Source: Ralstonia sp. A12
Lineage (GTDB): Bacteria > Pseudomonadota > Gammaproteobacteria > Burkholderiales > Burkholderiaceae
Direction of reading: 5' to 3'
Assembly: GCF_000801955.1 (NCBI RefSeq)
Contig: NZ_JSZO01000028.1
Location: forward strand, 62,001 to 126,000
Length of the DNA stretch: 64,000 bases
Under the pieces are notes generated by a model. It did no database searches, was not told the DNA's origin, and saw only the letters and a program-made list of their open reading frames with translations. Positions 1-9,170 of this stretch are shown here, in pieces (within the stretch, counting starts at the first letter, position 1; every line of letters begins with the position of its first letter). A program made the translations under genes and the position numbers.

Positions 1-567
1 AAGGACCCGGACGCGCGCTTCGTCGACGAGGCGCAGGCCGGCACGCCCGACCTGGAGCAGATGGCTGGCGGTGCGGGTTCCAGCATTGGCAAGGGCGGCA
101 TGCTGACCAAGATCCTCGCGGCCAAGCGTGCGGCCAAATCGGGGGCGCACACCATCATCGCTTCGGGGCGTGAGGCCGACGTGCTGGCGCGGCTGGCCAA
201 CGGTGAAGCCATCGGCACGCAACTGCGCGCGCAGACCGGGCGCATGGCTGCCCGCAAGCAGTGGATGATCGACCATCTGCAACTGCGCGGTCGTGTCGTG
301 CTCGACGCCGGTGCGGTGGAAAAGCTCACCGCGGGCGGCAAGTCGTTGCTGCCGATTGGCGTGACCGAAGTGCAGGGCGAGTTCGCGCGCGGGGAGGTGA
401 TCTCCTGCGTAGATGCGGCTGGGCGCGAGGTGGCACGCGGGCTGACGAACTACTCGTCAGCCGAGGCTCGGCTGATTGCGCGCAAGGCGTCTTCAGAGAT
501 TGAGGCGGTGCTGGGCTACGTCAGCGCTGCCGAGCTGGTACACCGCGACAACCTGGTGCTGCTCTGA
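1..567 (+). CDS. proB: Glutamate 5-kinase, C-terminal part (5' end outside window)
   Basis: Catalyses the first step of proline synthesis, ATP-dependent phosphorylation of glutamate, in the cytoplasm. The frame is open from base 1, so the gene starts upstream; about 188 residues are visible. They include the end of the amino-acid kinase domain ([19 protein letters not shown], substrate-binding loop typical of ProB) followed by an RNA-binding PUA domain (from about [14 protein letters not shown] to the end). This two-domain order is that of bacterial ProB of about 370 residues. The gene ends at TGA 565-567 and is convergent with the CNP1-like gene. I see no defect in the visible part. Confidence 0.95.
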   Translation, partial: KDPDARFVDEAQAGTPDLEQMAGGAGSSIGKGGMLTKILAAKRAAKSGAHTIIASGREADVLARLANGEAIGTQLRAQTGRMAARKQWMIDHLQLRGRVVLDAGAVEKLTAGGKSLLPIGVTEVQGEFARGEVISCVDAAGREVARGLTNYSSAEARLIARKASSEIEAVLGYVSAAELVHRDNLVLL

Positions 568-603
568 CTGTTGGTATGAGCCCCCAGGGCTCAATGAGCA
601 ACA

Positions 604-640
604 GCAAAAAATAAGGGGATGAACCGAGCGGTCATCCCCT
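604..640 (-). terminator. Rho-independent terminator of the rppH/CNP1 unit
   Basis: A 9-bp perfect stem (614-622 with 632-640) encloses a 9-nt loop. Read on the minus strand it is followed by a T-rich tract (bases 604-613 are A-rich on the plus strand). It lies just past the stop of the CNP1-like gene. On the plus strand no T-run follows, so it fits the minus-strand genes better than proB. Confidence 0.75.
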
Positions 641-659
641 CTGATCAAGCCGTTATTTC

Positions 660-1301
660 TTACGGCCCGGTAAATCCTCTTCCCGAATCCTTCAGCCGGC
701 GTACCAGCGTCGCGGGCTTTCCATCCCCGGCCACCGACCGCACATCGCAGAAGTACGAGCGCATCAGCGCGGAGCCATAGTCCGTCGGGCCGCCGTTGCC
801 GATACGCTGCCAATCCGTGGCAGGCTTGTACGCGTTCATGCTTGAGGATTCCGCATTCGCGGTTTCGTTCATGTCGACGGCGCGGTTGCCGATCCACTGG
901 TTGGTGTCGTTGCGCAGCGTCGCGTAGATGCGGCGTTCGGCGGTGTCGCAGCGCATGCCCTCGTAGTTGACGTTGCGCGCGCCCGTCGTGCTGGTGATCA
1001 GCACGGTGTAGCGCACTACGTTGTCCGTGCCGATCGACACCGACTTCGGATCGATGGCAAAGCGCAGCGGCGATTCATTGCGGCCACCCAAATCGAACGG
1101 CACCGCATCACGATCGACCGGCGGGGCGGGGAAGGTGACGGCGTCTTCCTTGAAGGGCTTGTCGTTGAACGGGTCCATCAACAGCTTGTCTTCGATGTTG
1201 CCGGTGGGGGCGTGGCCGCATGCCGTCAGCGCCAGCGCAGTCGCCAGCGCGAACGGCACGAGAGCGCGGCGCGCCCCGCGTGTCGTCGTCTTCACATTCA
1301 C
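660..1301 (-). CDS. CNP1-like family lipoprotein
   Basis: A 213-residue envelope protein of the CNP1-like family, which has no established biochemical role. The N-terminus is a lipoprotein signal (basic start, hydrophobic run ending LALTAC), so Cys28 or close to it should be lipidated. The remainder is soluble, with few cysteines (one in [10 protein letters not shown], one in SYFCDVRS). The start codon is GTG at 1301 and overlaps the rppH stop by 4 nt (GTGA), so translation is probably coupled to rppH. This pairing of rppH with a CNP1-like gene is, as I recall, common in Burkholderiales. A terminator follows the gene. Confidence 0.8.
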   Translation of the reverse strand: MNVKTTTRGARRALVPFALATALALTACGHAPTGNIEDKLLMDPFNDKPFKEDAVTFPAPPVDRDAVPFDLGGRNESPLRFAIDPKSVSIGTDNVVRYTVLITSTTGARNVNYEGMRCDTAERRIYATLRNDTNQWIGNRAVDMNETANAESSSMNAYKPATDWQRIGNGGPTDYGSALMRSYFCDVRSVAGDGKPATLVRRLKDSGRGFTGP

Positions 1302-2008
1302 GAGTTGTCCTTGGACGGAGTGTCGTCAGGGTTGGAGGATGAGGCCGGCTGCGACGTCGTCACCGTCTCGACGATGACCGTCGTGGTGGTGACGGTCATC
1401 ACCGTTTGAGGGCGTGGGCCGCGCGCGTTCTGGCCGCCTGGGCGGTTGTCGTGGCTTTCGTTGCCGCCGCGATTGTCTGCCCGGTGGTCGCGGTGCTGCC
1501 CGCCGCGTCCATACGGAGACAGCGGCGCGCGATTCTGCCGCTGCACGAAGCGGGAAAGCTCCGACAGCGCCAGCTGATACACCTCGCGCTTGAACTCGAT
1601 CACGGCTTCGAGCGGCACCCAGTACTGGCTCCACCGCCATGCATCGAATTCCGGATGCTCGGTGGCGCGCAGTTGGATGTCACAGTCGCGACCGACCATG
1701 CGCAGCAGGAACCAGATCTGTTTCTGGCCCCGGTAATGGCCGCGAATCTCGCGGCGGATGAACTTGTCCGGCACCTCATACCGCAGCCAGTCGCGCGTGC
1801 GACCGACGATCCGGACGTGTTCTGGCAACAGGCCGACTTCTTCGTGCAGTTCGCGGAACATCGCTTGTTCGGGCGTTTCGCCGTACTTGATGCCGCCTTG
1901 TGGAAACTGCCAGGAGTGCTCGCCAATGCGCTTGCCCCAGAACACCTCGTTTCTTGCGTTGATGAGGATGATGCCGACGTTCGGGCGGAAGCCTTCACGA
2001 TCGAGCAT
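1298..2008 (-). CDS. rppH: RNA pyrophosphohydrolase (Nudix)
   Basis: Removes pyrophosphate from 5'-triphosphorylated mRNA (or an NDP-capped form) and so starts RNase E-dependent decay in the cytoplasm. A complete Nudix box spans residues 38-60, fitting G-x5-E-x7-REUxEExGU (ends RELHEEVGL). The core is about 165 residues. The last 70 residues are low-complexity: a Arg/Gly/Asn-rich stretch and then a Thr/Val run, an extension seen in betaproteobacterial RppH. ATG at 2008 places the family-typical [14 protein letters not shown] at the N-terminus. It is divergent from proS, with 229 bp of shared upstream DNA between them. Confidence 0.93.
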   Translation of the reverse strand: MLDREGFRPNVGIILINARNEVFWGKRIGEHSWQFPQGGIKYGETPEQAMFRELHEEVGLLPEHVRIVGRTRDWLRYEVPDKFIRREIRGHYRGQKQIWFLLRMVGRDCDIQLRATEHPEFDAWRWSQYWVPLEAVIEFKREVYQLALSELSRFVQRQNRAPLSPYGRGGQHRDHRADNRGGNESHDNRPGGQNARGPRPQTVMTVTTTTVIVETVTTSQPASSSNPDDTPSKDNS

Positions 2009-2237
2009 GACTGCACCTCGAATACTTTAGAATTACGCCGATTATAGAGCGGTGCATCGTCCTTCTGTGTCCTGATGGCCGGATGCCGCAATGTTGCCGC
2101 TCACTCGCGCCTCCTGGGGGAGGGGTGCCGTCTGCGCGAATGTGCGCCTGGCGCCTCGCTTTATCCCTTGATTCCGGTGGCTTTTGCCCTTGTTCTCGCG
2201 GCTTTGCATGGCCGCGCCATCTCTTATTGTCAGTCGC

Positions 2238-3962
2238 ATGAAAGCGTCCCAGTTCTTCATTTCCACGCTCAAGGAAGCGCCCGCCGACGCGGAGATCGTG
2301 TCGCACAAGTTGATGATGCGTGCCGGCATGATCAAGAAGCTCGGCGCGGGTCTCTATACGTATATGCCCGTGGGTCTGCGCGTCATCCGTAAGGTCGAGC
2401 AGATCGTGCGCGAAGAAATGAACGCCGCCGGTGCGGTGGAAGTGCTGATGCCAGTGGTGCAGCCGGGTGAGCTGTGGCAGGAGACCGGCCGCTGGGACAA
2501 GATGGGCGACGAGCTGCTGCGCTTCAAGGATCGCCACGAGCGCGACTTTGTCATGCAGCCGACCTCGGAAGAAGTGGTGACCGACATCGCCCGCACCGAG
2601 ATCCGCTCGTACAAGCAGCTGCCGGTCAACTTCTACCAGATCCAGACCAAGTTCCGCGATGAGCGCCGTCCGCGCTTCGGCATCATGCGCGGCCGCGAAT
2701 TCACCATGAAGGATGCGTACTCCTTCGACCGTGACGCCGAAGGCCTGAAGGTCTCGTACCAGAAGATGTACGACGCCTACACGCGTATCTTCCAGCGCTT
2801 CGGCCTGCAGTTCCGCGCGGTGGCGGCCGACAACGGCGCCATTGGTGGGTCGGGCTCGCATGAGTTCCACGTGATCGCCGACACGGGCGAAGACGCCATC
2901 GTCTACAGCCCGAATTCGGACTACGCCGCCAATATCGAGGCCGCTGAAGCCCTGGCACCGGCCGCGCCGCGCGGTGCGGCTGCCGAGGCGCTCACCAAGA
3001 CGCACACGCCGGGCCGCGCCAAGTGCGAGGCTGTGGCCGAGCAACTGGGCATTCCGCTGCAGCGCACGATCAAGTCCATCGTGTTGGCAACGGAAGTCGA
3101 GGGCGGTGAGCCCCAGATCTGGCTGCTGCTGTTGCGCGGCGATCACGAACTCAACGAGGTCAAGGCATCGAAGGTGCCGGGCCTAGCCGATTTCCGCTTT
3201 GCCACCGAAGGCGAAATCCTGCGCGCGTTCGGCACGCGTCCGGGCTACCTCGGCCCGATCGGCACGAAGCAGCCGGTCAAGGTGGTGGCCGACCGCACGG
3301 CGGCTGCCATGAGCGACTTCGTCGTCGGTGCCAATGAAGAGGACTACCACTACACCGGCGCCAACTGGGGCCGCGATCTGCCCGAGCCCGAGGTCTACGA
3401 TCTGCGCAACGTGGTGGAAGGCGACGCCTCGCCGGACGGCAAGGGCACGCTGGCGATCTGCCGCGGCATCGAAGTCGGCCACGTCTTTATGCTGGGCACG
3501 CGCTACTCTGAAGCGATGAGCGCCACGTTCCTCGACGAAAACGGCAAGACCCAGCCGATGGTGATGGGCTGCTATGGCATCGGCATCACCCGCATTCTGG
3601 GTGCGGCCATCGAGCAGAACTACGATGCGCGCGGGATCATCTGGCCGGCATCGATTGCACCGTTCCAGGTGGTGATCTGCCCGGTGGGTTACGACCGCTC
3701 CGACGCTGTGCGCGAAGAAGCCGATCGCCTGCACGCCGAGTTGGTGGCCGCCGGCATCGACGTGATGCTGGACGACCGCGGCGAGCGCCCGGGCGCGATG
3801 TTCGCCGACTGGGAACTGATCGGCGTGCCGTTCCGCGTGGTAGTGGGTGACCGCGGGCTGAAGGAAGGCAAGCTGGAGTTCCAGGGCCGTCGCGACGAAG
3901 CCGCCACTGCCGTGGCACCGGCCGATGTGTTGGCCACGCTGAAAGCGCGTCTCGCGCAGTAA
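2238..3962 (+). CDS. proS: Prolyl-tRNA synthetase, bacterial type
   Basis: Charges tRNA-Pro with proline. The 574 residues match the long bacterial form: N-terminal class II catalytic core with motif 2 in the [18 protein letters not shown] region, then an inserted YbaK-like editing domain (roughly residues 225-405, hydrolyses Ala-tRNA-Pro), then motif 3 ([15 protein letters not shown]) and the anticodon-binding domain. The frame is open further upstream, but ATG at 2238 gives [13 protein letters not shown], the usual ProS N-terminus, and is preferred over the upstream in-frame starts. The next gene starts 22 bp downstream. Confidence 0.96.
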   Translation: MKASQFFISTLKEAPADAEIVSHKLMMRAGMIKKLGAGLYTYMPVGLRVIRKVEQIVREEMNAAGAVEVLMPVVQPGELWQETGRWDKMGDELLRFKDRHERDFVMQPTSEEVVTDIARTEIRSYKQLPVNFYQIQTKFRDERRPRFGIMRGREFTMKDAYSFDRDAEGLKVSYQKMYDAYTRIFQRFGLQFRAVAADNGAIGGSGSHEFHVIADTGEDAIVYSPNSDYAANIEAAEALAPAAPRGAAAEALTKTHTPGRAKCEAVAEQLGIPLQRTIKSIVLATEVEGGEPQIWLLLLRGDHELNEVKASKVPGLADFRFATEGEILRAFGTRPGYLGPIGTKQPVKVVADRTAAAMSDFVVGANEEDYHYTGANWGRDLPEPEVYDLRNVVEGDASPDGKGTLAICRGIEVGHVFMLGTRYSEAMSATFLDENGKTQPMVMGCYGIGITRILGAAIEQNYDARGIIWPASIAPFQVVICPVGYDRSDAVREEADRLHAELVAAGIDVMLDDRGERPGAMFADWELIGVPFRVVVGDRGLKEGKLEFQGRRDEAATAVAPADVLATLKARLAQ

Positions 3963-3984
3963 TGCAATCACAGGACTGACCCGC

Positions 3985-4728
3985 ATGCGCCGCTTGTTCT
4001 CCGCCCGCCTGATCGCCACTGCGCTGTGCGCAGGGACGTTGCTCGCGGGCACGCAGGCGGCGTGGGCGGGTGCCCAGAAAGAGGAATACCTGGCGGACTC
4101 CGTGCGCAGCGCGCTGTCTGCCGCCGTGGCCGACAGCCGCCCGCTGCGTCCGGTGTTCGCCAACAACGACGAGCAGCTCGGCTACCTGCGCTGGCTGGCG
4201 GAGATGTCGGTGCGCATGTCGGGCAAGATTCCGCAGGCGTCGGTCCGCGTTGAGTTGATCGAAACGGCGTACTACGAGGCCAAGCGCGCGGGGTTGGACC
4301 CGGCGCTGGTGCTGGGGCTGATCCAGGTGGAAAGCGGCTTCCGCAAGTACGCCATGAGCAGCGCGGGCGCGATGGGCCTGATGCAGGTGATGCCGTTCTG
4401 GACGCGCAGCATTGGCGACAAGGACACGCGCAAGCTCTTCCACCTGCAGAGCAACCTGCGCTACGGCTGCACGATCCTGCGCCATTATCTCGACATCGAA
4501 GGCGGCAATCTTTATCTGGCGCTGGGTCGCTACAACGGCAGCCGGGGCCAGCCGCAGTATCCGAATGCGGTGCTGGCGGCGTGGAAGCGCTGGCAGTATC
4601 AGGAGTCGAGCGCACTGACTGTATCGGCACCGGTGCCGGCCGAGGCGCCGCCGCCGCGTGCCAAGGCGCTGCCGGATGTGCCGGGGCGCAATCCGTTCTC
4701 GCCGCTGCGGATTGCTGGCGGGTCCTGA
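3985..4728 (+). CDS. Exported lytic transglycosylase (SLT domain)
   Basis: Cleaves the beta-1,4 bond between MurNAc and GlcNAc in peptidoglycan, acting in the periplasm. The 247 residues begin with a Sec-type signal (hydrophobic run, AWA cleavage site near residue 28). The Slt/goose-lysozyme fold carries LGLIQVESGFRKYAMS, where the Glu of VESGF is the expected catalytic acid, and GAMGLMQVMP, the conserved second motif. LALGRYNGSRG is the usual third motif. The C-terminal 40 residues are Ala/Pro-rich. It lies 22 bp after proS and could be co-transcribed with it. Confidence 0.88.
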   Translation: MRRLFSARLIATALCAGTLLAGTQAAWAGAQKEEYLADSVRSALSAAVADSRPLRPVFANNDEQLGYLRWLAEMSVRMSGKIPQASVRVELIETAYYEAKRAGLDPALVLGLIQVESGFRKYAMSSAGAMGLMQVMPFWTRSIGDKDTRKLFHLQSNLRYGCTILRHYLDIEGGNLYLALGRYNGSRGQPQYPNAVLAAWKRWQYQESSALTVSAPVPAEAPPPRAKALPDVPGRNPFSPLRIAGGS

Positions 4729-4798
4729 CCGGCCGTTACACGGTGGCCGGCCTACAATAAGGCCATCTTTTTCGTTCGCCGCATCCACGTCACTCCGC

Positions 4799-5674
4799 AT
4801 GTCCACCACCCAACCGTACGCAACCATGTCTGACGCGCTGCACGACTGGCTGCAGCGCCATGTGGCAGAAGGCTTCGAGGCGGATTCGCTGGTCACCTCG
4901 ATGGTGCAGTCCGGCTACGACCGCGCGTTCGCGCGCCGCGTGGTGGACGAGGCGCTTGGCCAACGCGCGCCGGCGCCCGTCGTGGCACCCGTGCCGGCGT
5001 CTGCAGCACAGCCGGCTACGGAGGCCGTCGAGAACAGCAACGCCGTGCGCACTGCCGACGGCGACATCCCCATCCTGTTTGCGCTTGAGACGCCGCGCAT
5101 CGTGCTGTTCCAGCACTTTCTGTCGGATGAGGAATGCGACCAGCTCATCGCACTGGGCTACAACCGCCTGAAGCGCTCGCCCGTAGTGAATCCGGAAACG
5201 GGTGAGGAAAACCTGATCGCCGCGCGCACCAGCGAAGGCGCGATGTTCCAGGTGGGCGAGCATCCGTTGATCGCCAAGATCGAGGCGCGTATCGCCCAGG
5301 CCACCGGCGTGCCGGTCGAGCACGGCGAGGGCTTCCAGGTGCTGCACTACCACCCCGGCGGCGAATACCAGCCGCATTTCGATTTCTTCAACCCGAGCCG
5401 CAGCGGCGAGGCGCGTCAGCTTGAGGTGGGCGGCCAGCGCGTGGCAACGCTTGTCATCTACCTGAACAGCGTGCAGGCGGGCGGGGCGACGGGCTTCCCG
5501 AAGCTTGGCCTGGAGGTGGCGCCGGTCAAAGGTAACGCGGTCTTCTTCGTCTACAAGCGGCCCGACGGTACGCTGGATGAAGACACGCTGCACGCCGGCC
5601 TGCCGGTCGAGCGCGGTGAGAAGTGGATCGCCACCAAGTGGCTGCGCGAGCGGCCGTATCGTCGCGGCGCGTGA
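4799..5674 (+). CDS. 2-oxoglutarate/Fe(II) dioxygenase, prolyl 4-hydroxylase type
   Basis: Predicted Fe(II)- and 2-oxoglutarate-dependent hydroxylase; the protein or peptide substrate is unknown. The catalytic domain occupies the C-terminal 190 of 291 residues. It has the iron facial triad HxD (in QPHFDFF) and a distal His (DTLHAGLPV), with the 2-oxoglutarate-binding Lys in EKWIATKW. The N-terminal 85 residues look like a short helical domain followed by an Ala/Pro/Val linker. The open frame extends about 140 bp upstream into the transglycosylase gene; ATG 4799 is the first start beyond that overlap, and ATG 4826 is an alternative. A terminator follows. Confidence 0.88.
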   Translation: MSTTQPYATMSDALHDWLQRHVAEGFEADSLVTSMVQSGYDRAFARRVVDEALGQRAPAPVVAPVPASAAQPATEAVENSNAVRTADGDIPILFALETPRIVLFQHFLSDEECDQLIALGYNRLKRSPVVNPETGEENLIAARTSEGAMFQVGEHPLIAKIEARIAQATGVPVEHGEGFQVLHYHPGGEYQPHFDFFNPSRSGEARQLEVGGQRVATLVIYLNSVQAGGATGFPKLGLEVAPVKGNAVFFVYKRPDGTLDEDTLHAGLPVERGEKWIATKWLRERPYRRGA

Positions 5675-5697
5675 GTGGTGCGAATTCCCCCGGAACG

Positions 5698-5727
5698 AAA
5701 AAGGGCGACCGTCGAGTCGCCCTTTTT
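5698..5727. terminator. Bidirectional intrinsic terminator between the dioxygenase gene and hpt
   Basis: The 7-bp stem GGGCGAC (5703-5709) pairs with GTCGCCC (5716-5722). It is flanked by five A on the left and five T on the right, so it can end transcripts from both convergent genes. Confidence 0.9.
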
Positions 5728-5745
5728 GTTGGTCCCTGCACCGCG

Positions 5746-6297
5746 TCAGGTGTTCTTCAGCGCGCGGATGGTCGGCAGGTTGCGCCAGTAGCCCTTGGCA
5801 TCCATGCCGCAGCCGAACACGTAGCGGTCGGGCACGTTGAAGCCGCAGAAATCCGGGTACAGCGGCTTGTCCTTGGCGAGCGTCTTCTCGCACAGCACTG
5901 CAGAGTAGAACTCGGAGGCGCCCATGTCGATGATGCGCGAGCGGATGGCGGCCATCGTTTCGCCTTCGTCGAGGATGTCGTCGAGCACCAGCACCGTGCG
6001 GCCCTTGACCGACTCGCGCGGCGCCACGCGCCACTGCATCTCTTTGCTGCCGACGGTCTGGTTGTTGTAGCGCGACAGGTGGATGTAGTCGAACTCCAGC
6101 GGGAACGCCAGCTTGGGCAACAGCATGCCGGTGAAGACGGCAGCGCCGCCCATCACAGACAACACCATCGGGAAGGTGTCGCCGATCTTCTCGGTGATTT
6201 CGGTGGCCATGCGATCCAGCGAGCCGCGTACGGCGTCTTCGCTGACGATTTCTTCGGAGTTGGCCCAGAGTTCGCGGGCCTGTTCTGCGCTCAGCAT
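5746..6297 (-). CDS. hpt: Hypoxanthine-guanine phosphoribosyltransferase
   Basis: Purine salvage: converts hypoxanthine or guanine plus PRPP to IMP or GMP. The PRPP-binding signature VLVLDDILDEGETM is intact, and the flexible loop region LSRYNNQTVG precedes it. ATG 6297 gives MLSAEQARELW and 183 residues, close to typical Hpt length. The frame also has a TTG at 6351 that would add 18 residues, which I consider less likely. The gene lies 71 bp downstream of the ffh stop (or 17 bp if TTG is used), in the same orientation, and is probably co-transcribed with ffh. Confidence 0.9.
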   Translation of the reverse strand: MLSAEQARELWANSEEIVSEDAVRGSLDRMATEITEKIGDTFPMVLSVMGGAAVFTGMLLPKLAFPLEFDYIHLSRYNNQTVGSKEMQWRVAPRESVKGRTVLVLDDILDEGETMAAIRSRIIDMGASEFYSAVLCEKTLAKDKPLYPDFCGFNVPDRYVFGCGMDAKGYWRNLPTIRALKNT

Positions 6298-6368
6298 CGT
6301 GTCAGTTGGGTGAAACGGTTCGGTGTCAATCAATCGGGGCGAGGTGTTCAAGGGAAAGGTTAGTCGGC

Positions 6369-7784
6369 TCAGCGGCCGCCCAACAAGCCCTTCATGCCAC
6401 CTTTCATGCCGCCCATGGCGCGCATCATCTTCATCATGCCGCCGCCCTTGAGCTTCTTCATCATGGTTTGCATCTGCTCGAATTGGTTGAGCAGGCGGTT
6501 GACTTCCTGCACCTGCACACCCGCGCCTGCAGCAATGCGGCGCTTGCGGCTGGCCTTGATGAGTTCGGGTTTGGCGCGCTCGGCGGCGGTCATGCTGTTG
6601 ATGATGCCTTCCATGCGGCGGACCTGCTTTTCCGCCTGGTCCATGTTGGCGCCCTGGGCCTGCTGCGCAAACTGCGCGGGCAGCTTGTCCATCAGGCTGC
6701 CCAGTCCGCCCATCTTCTTCATCTGGCCGATCTGGGCCTTGAAGTCTTCGAGGTCAAAGCCGCCGGTCTTCTTGATCTTGGCGGCAAGCTTCTGCGCCTC
6801 TTCCATGTCGACACCGCGCTGGGCTTCTTCCACCAGCGCAAGGATGTCGCCCATGCCCAGAATGCGCTGGGCCATGCGGTCGGGGTAGAACGGCTCCAGC
6901 CCGTCGAGCTTTTCGGCCACGCCAACGAACTTGATCGGCTTGCCCGTGATGTGACGCACCGACAGCGCCGCGCCGCCGCGCGCATCACCGTCGAGCTTGG
7001 TCAGCACGACGCCGGTCAGCGGCAGGGTGTCGTTGAAGGCCTTGGCGGTGTTGACCGCATCCTGGCCGAGCATCGCGTCGACCACGAACAGCGTTTCCGC
7101 CGGCTTGAGCGTGGCATGCAGCGCGGCGATCTCTTGCATCATCGCCTCGTCAATGCCGAGGCGGCCGGCCGTATCGACGATCAGCACGTCGTGATAGTGC
7201 TTCTTGGCCCAGTCCAGCGCGGCGGCGGCAATGTCCACCGGCTTCTGGTCGGGCTGCGAGGGGAAGAAGTCGGCGCCGACCTGTTCGGATACGGTCTTCA
7301 ACTGCGCGATGGCGGCGGGGCGATACACGTCGCACGACACCGTCAGCACTTTCTTCTTCTTGTTCTCTTTGAGCCACTTGGCCAGCTTGCCGACCGTGGT
7401 GGTCTTACCCGCACCCTGCAGACCGGCCATCAGGATGATCGCGGGCGGCGTGACGTTGAGGTTCAGCTCGGCTGCGCGCCCACCCATGATGGTGGTGCCG
7501 GCGCCTTCCAGCGCTTCCTGACCGCCGATGATGGCTGTCAGCTCGCGCTGCACGATGCCGACCAGCGCTTGGCCCGGCGACAGGCTGGTAATGACTTCCT
7601 CGCCGAGTGCCTTTTCCTTGACGCGGGCAATGAATTCGCGCACGACCGGCAGCGCCACGTCGGCCTCGAGCAGTGCCAGGCGGACTTCGCGCAGCATCTC
7701 AGCGGTGTTGGCTTCGGTCAGGCGCGCTTCGCCGCGCATGGTCTTGACCACGCGCGCGAGCCGTTGGGTCAGGTTATCCAGCAT
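6369..7784 (-). CDS. ffh: Signal recognition particle GTPase Ffh
   Basis: Binds 4.5S RNA and signal sequences of nascent membrane proteins, and docks with FtsY at the inner membrane. It has 471 residues. The N domain starts MLDNLTQRLARVVKTM; the G domain carries the P-loop GLQGAGKTTT, DTAGRLG and TKLDGDARGG; the C-terminal M domain ends in a Met/Gly-rich tail (MMKKLKGGGMMKMMRAMGG). The frame stays open upstream for another 130 codons, but only ATG 7784 gives the conserved N-terminus. Divergent from the CcsA-like gene, with a 162-bp shared upstream region. Confidence 0.96.
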   Translation of the reverse strand: MLDNLTQRLARVVKTMRGEARLTEANTAEMLREVRLALLEADVALPVVREFIARVKEKALGEEVITSLSPGQALVGIVQRELTAIIGGQEALEGAGTTIMGGRAAELNLNVTPPAIILMAGLQGAGKTTTVGKLAKWLKENKKKKVLTVSCDVYRPAAIAQLKTVSEQVGADFFPSQPDQKPVDIAAAALDWAKKHYHDVLIVDTAGRLGIDEAMMQEIAALHATLKPAETLFVVDAMLGQDAVNTAKAFNDTLPLTGVVLTKLDGDARGGAALSVRHITGKPIKFVGVAEKLDGLEPFYPDRMAQRILGMGDILALVEEAQRGVDMEEAQKLAAKIKKTGGFDLEDFKAQIGQMKKMGGLGSLMDKLPAQFAQQAQGANMDQAEKQVRRMEGIINSMTAAERAKPELIKASRKRRIAAGAGVQVQEVNRLLNQFEQMQTMMKKLKGGGMMKMMRAMGGMKGGMKGLLGGR

Positions 7785-7946
7785 GACAGTGACAGGGATC
7801 CGGAATTGGGGACAGGGTGAAGATGAGACCGGCGCGCGCTTGGCTTGCACCGGCTGGGAATGTGCGTTCCGCTTGGTCACCCGGCGAGGCTTTCGGCGGG
7901 GGCGGGCCCCAGCCAAAACCGGGGTGCGCTGCGGTAAACTGTGCAA

Positions 7947-8858
7947 ATGGCAATTGTACTGTATGCGCTGACGGCGCTTCTCTATGGTGCCCTCGCTTCG
8001 GTGGCGTGGGCGCGACGCGGCGGGCTTGGAGCCCGGGCCGCTGCCGGCGCCATTGCGGCTGGCGGGCAATCGCCGGCCGCCACGGTACTCGTGCCACCGC
8101 CGCCGGCCGCCGCCGATGCCGTTCCAGTCTGGTGGCGCTGGGCCCTGCTGGCGGCCCTGACCGCGCACGGCTTCCTGCTGCACGAGACCATCTTCCCCGC
8201 CAGTTCGATGGTGTTCGGCTTTGCCTACGCGCTGTCGGCCATGCTGTGGCTGGGTGTGGGCATCTTCTGGATCGAAAGCCTGTTCTTCTCGCTGGCCGGT
8301 CTGGGTTTGCTAGTGATGCCGGTGGCGCTGGTTGGCAGTCTGCTGCCGCTGGCCTTTCCCGGTACGCAGATCCTCGGCTATGCGGCCAGCCCGCTGTTCA
8401 AGCTGCACTTCGCCATCGCTAACGTGGCCTATGGGCTGTTCACGCTGGCGGCGTTCCACGCGATCCTGATGCTGGCCGCCGAGCGCCGCCTGCACACCAT
8501 CAACCGCCCCGCCGAGGCAAGCTGGTTCAGCCGCTGGCTGGATCTGCTGCCGCCGCTGCTGACGCTTGAAAAGTTGCTGTTCCGCCTGATCGGTGCGGGC
8601 TTTGTGCTGCTTACGTTGACCATTGCTTCGGGCGCGCTTTTCTCCGAGCAGTTGTTCCATCGTGCCTTCCAGTTCGATCACAAGAATGTGTTCGCAGTGC
8701 TGTCGTGGCTGATGTTTGGCGGCATCCTGGTGGGGCGCCGTTTCCGCGGCTGGCGCGGGCGCGTGGCGTTGCGCTGGGTGATGGCGGCGTTCTCGATCCT
8801 GCTTCTGGCCTATGTGGGCAGCCGCTTTGTGCTCGAAGTCATCCTGCACCGCGTGTAG
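7947..8858 (+). CDS. CcsA/YpjD-like cytochrome c assembly family membrane protein
   Basis: Integral inner-membrane protein of 303 residues with about eight hydrophobic segments, matching the cytochrome c assembly (CcsA/YpjD) family. Its position next to ffh is conserved in many proteobacteria. CcsA proteins handle haem for cytochrome c maturation, but this short ffh-linked branch is not proven to do so. Histidines placed near membrane segments (HGFLLHETIF, KLHFAIANVAYG, HRAFQFDHKN) are candidate haem ligands. ATG 7947 is preferred to GTG 7941, two codons upstream. Confidence 0.82.
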   Translation: MAIVLYALTALLYGALASVAWARRGGLGARAAAGAIAAGGQSPAATVLVPPPPAAADAVPVWWRWALLAALTAHGFLLHETIFPASSMVFGFAYALSAMLWLGVGIFWIESLFFSLAGLGLLVMPVALVGSLLPLAFPGTQILGYAASPLFKLHFAIANVAYGLFTLAAFHAILMLAAERRLHTINRPAEASWFSRWLDLLPPLLTLEKLLFRLIGAGFVLLTLTIASGALFSEQLFHRAFQFDHKNVFAVLSWLMFGGILVGRRFRGWRGRVALRWVMAAFSILLLAYVGSRFVLEVILHRV

Positions 8859-8906
8859 CGCGTTCTTGGCGCCTCCAGCTTCTCTTTCGTTGTCGTTTTC
8901 TCGTCC

Positions 8907-9170
8907 ATGGCCCGTCCTGTCCTGCTGATCCTGATGCTGCTCGCCGGCTTGTGGTGGCTGAGCCGCCTGGGGGAGCGCCCGTCGCGTTCATCGCGTTCGC
9001 CCGGGCAGGGGCCGTCGCCGGGAAGCACGAAGCGCGCGTCTGAACGCGCGGCTTCCCAGCCGATCGAGCAATGCGCTGTGTGTGGCGTGCATGCCCCGCG
9101 CACCAGCATGGTTGCGCTGCCCGGCGGCCGCTACCGCTGCCCGGAACACGCCGACCGGGACGGCGCGTGA
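8907..9170 (+). CDS. PP0621 family small membrane-anchored protein
   Basis: An 87-residue protein with one N-terminal hydrophobic segment (residues 4-18), a Ser/Arg/Pro-rich linker and a small C-terminal motif CAVCGVHAPRTSM followed by YRCPEHAD, which looks like a compact metal-binding knuckle (three Cys and two His). This matches the PP0621 family, whose function is unknown and which sits upstream of pilS in many beta- and gammaproteobacteria. The stop overlaps the pilS start by 1 nt (TGATG). Confidence 0.8.
   Translation: MARPVLLILMLLAGLWWLSRLGERPSRSSRSPGQGPSPGSTKRASERAASQPIEQCAVCGVHAPRTSMVALPGGRYRCPEHADRDGA

Noticed and set aside
2184-2237. An upstream start for proS adding 18 residues
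   Set aside because: The family N-terminus begins at ATG 2238; the extension has no conserved character.
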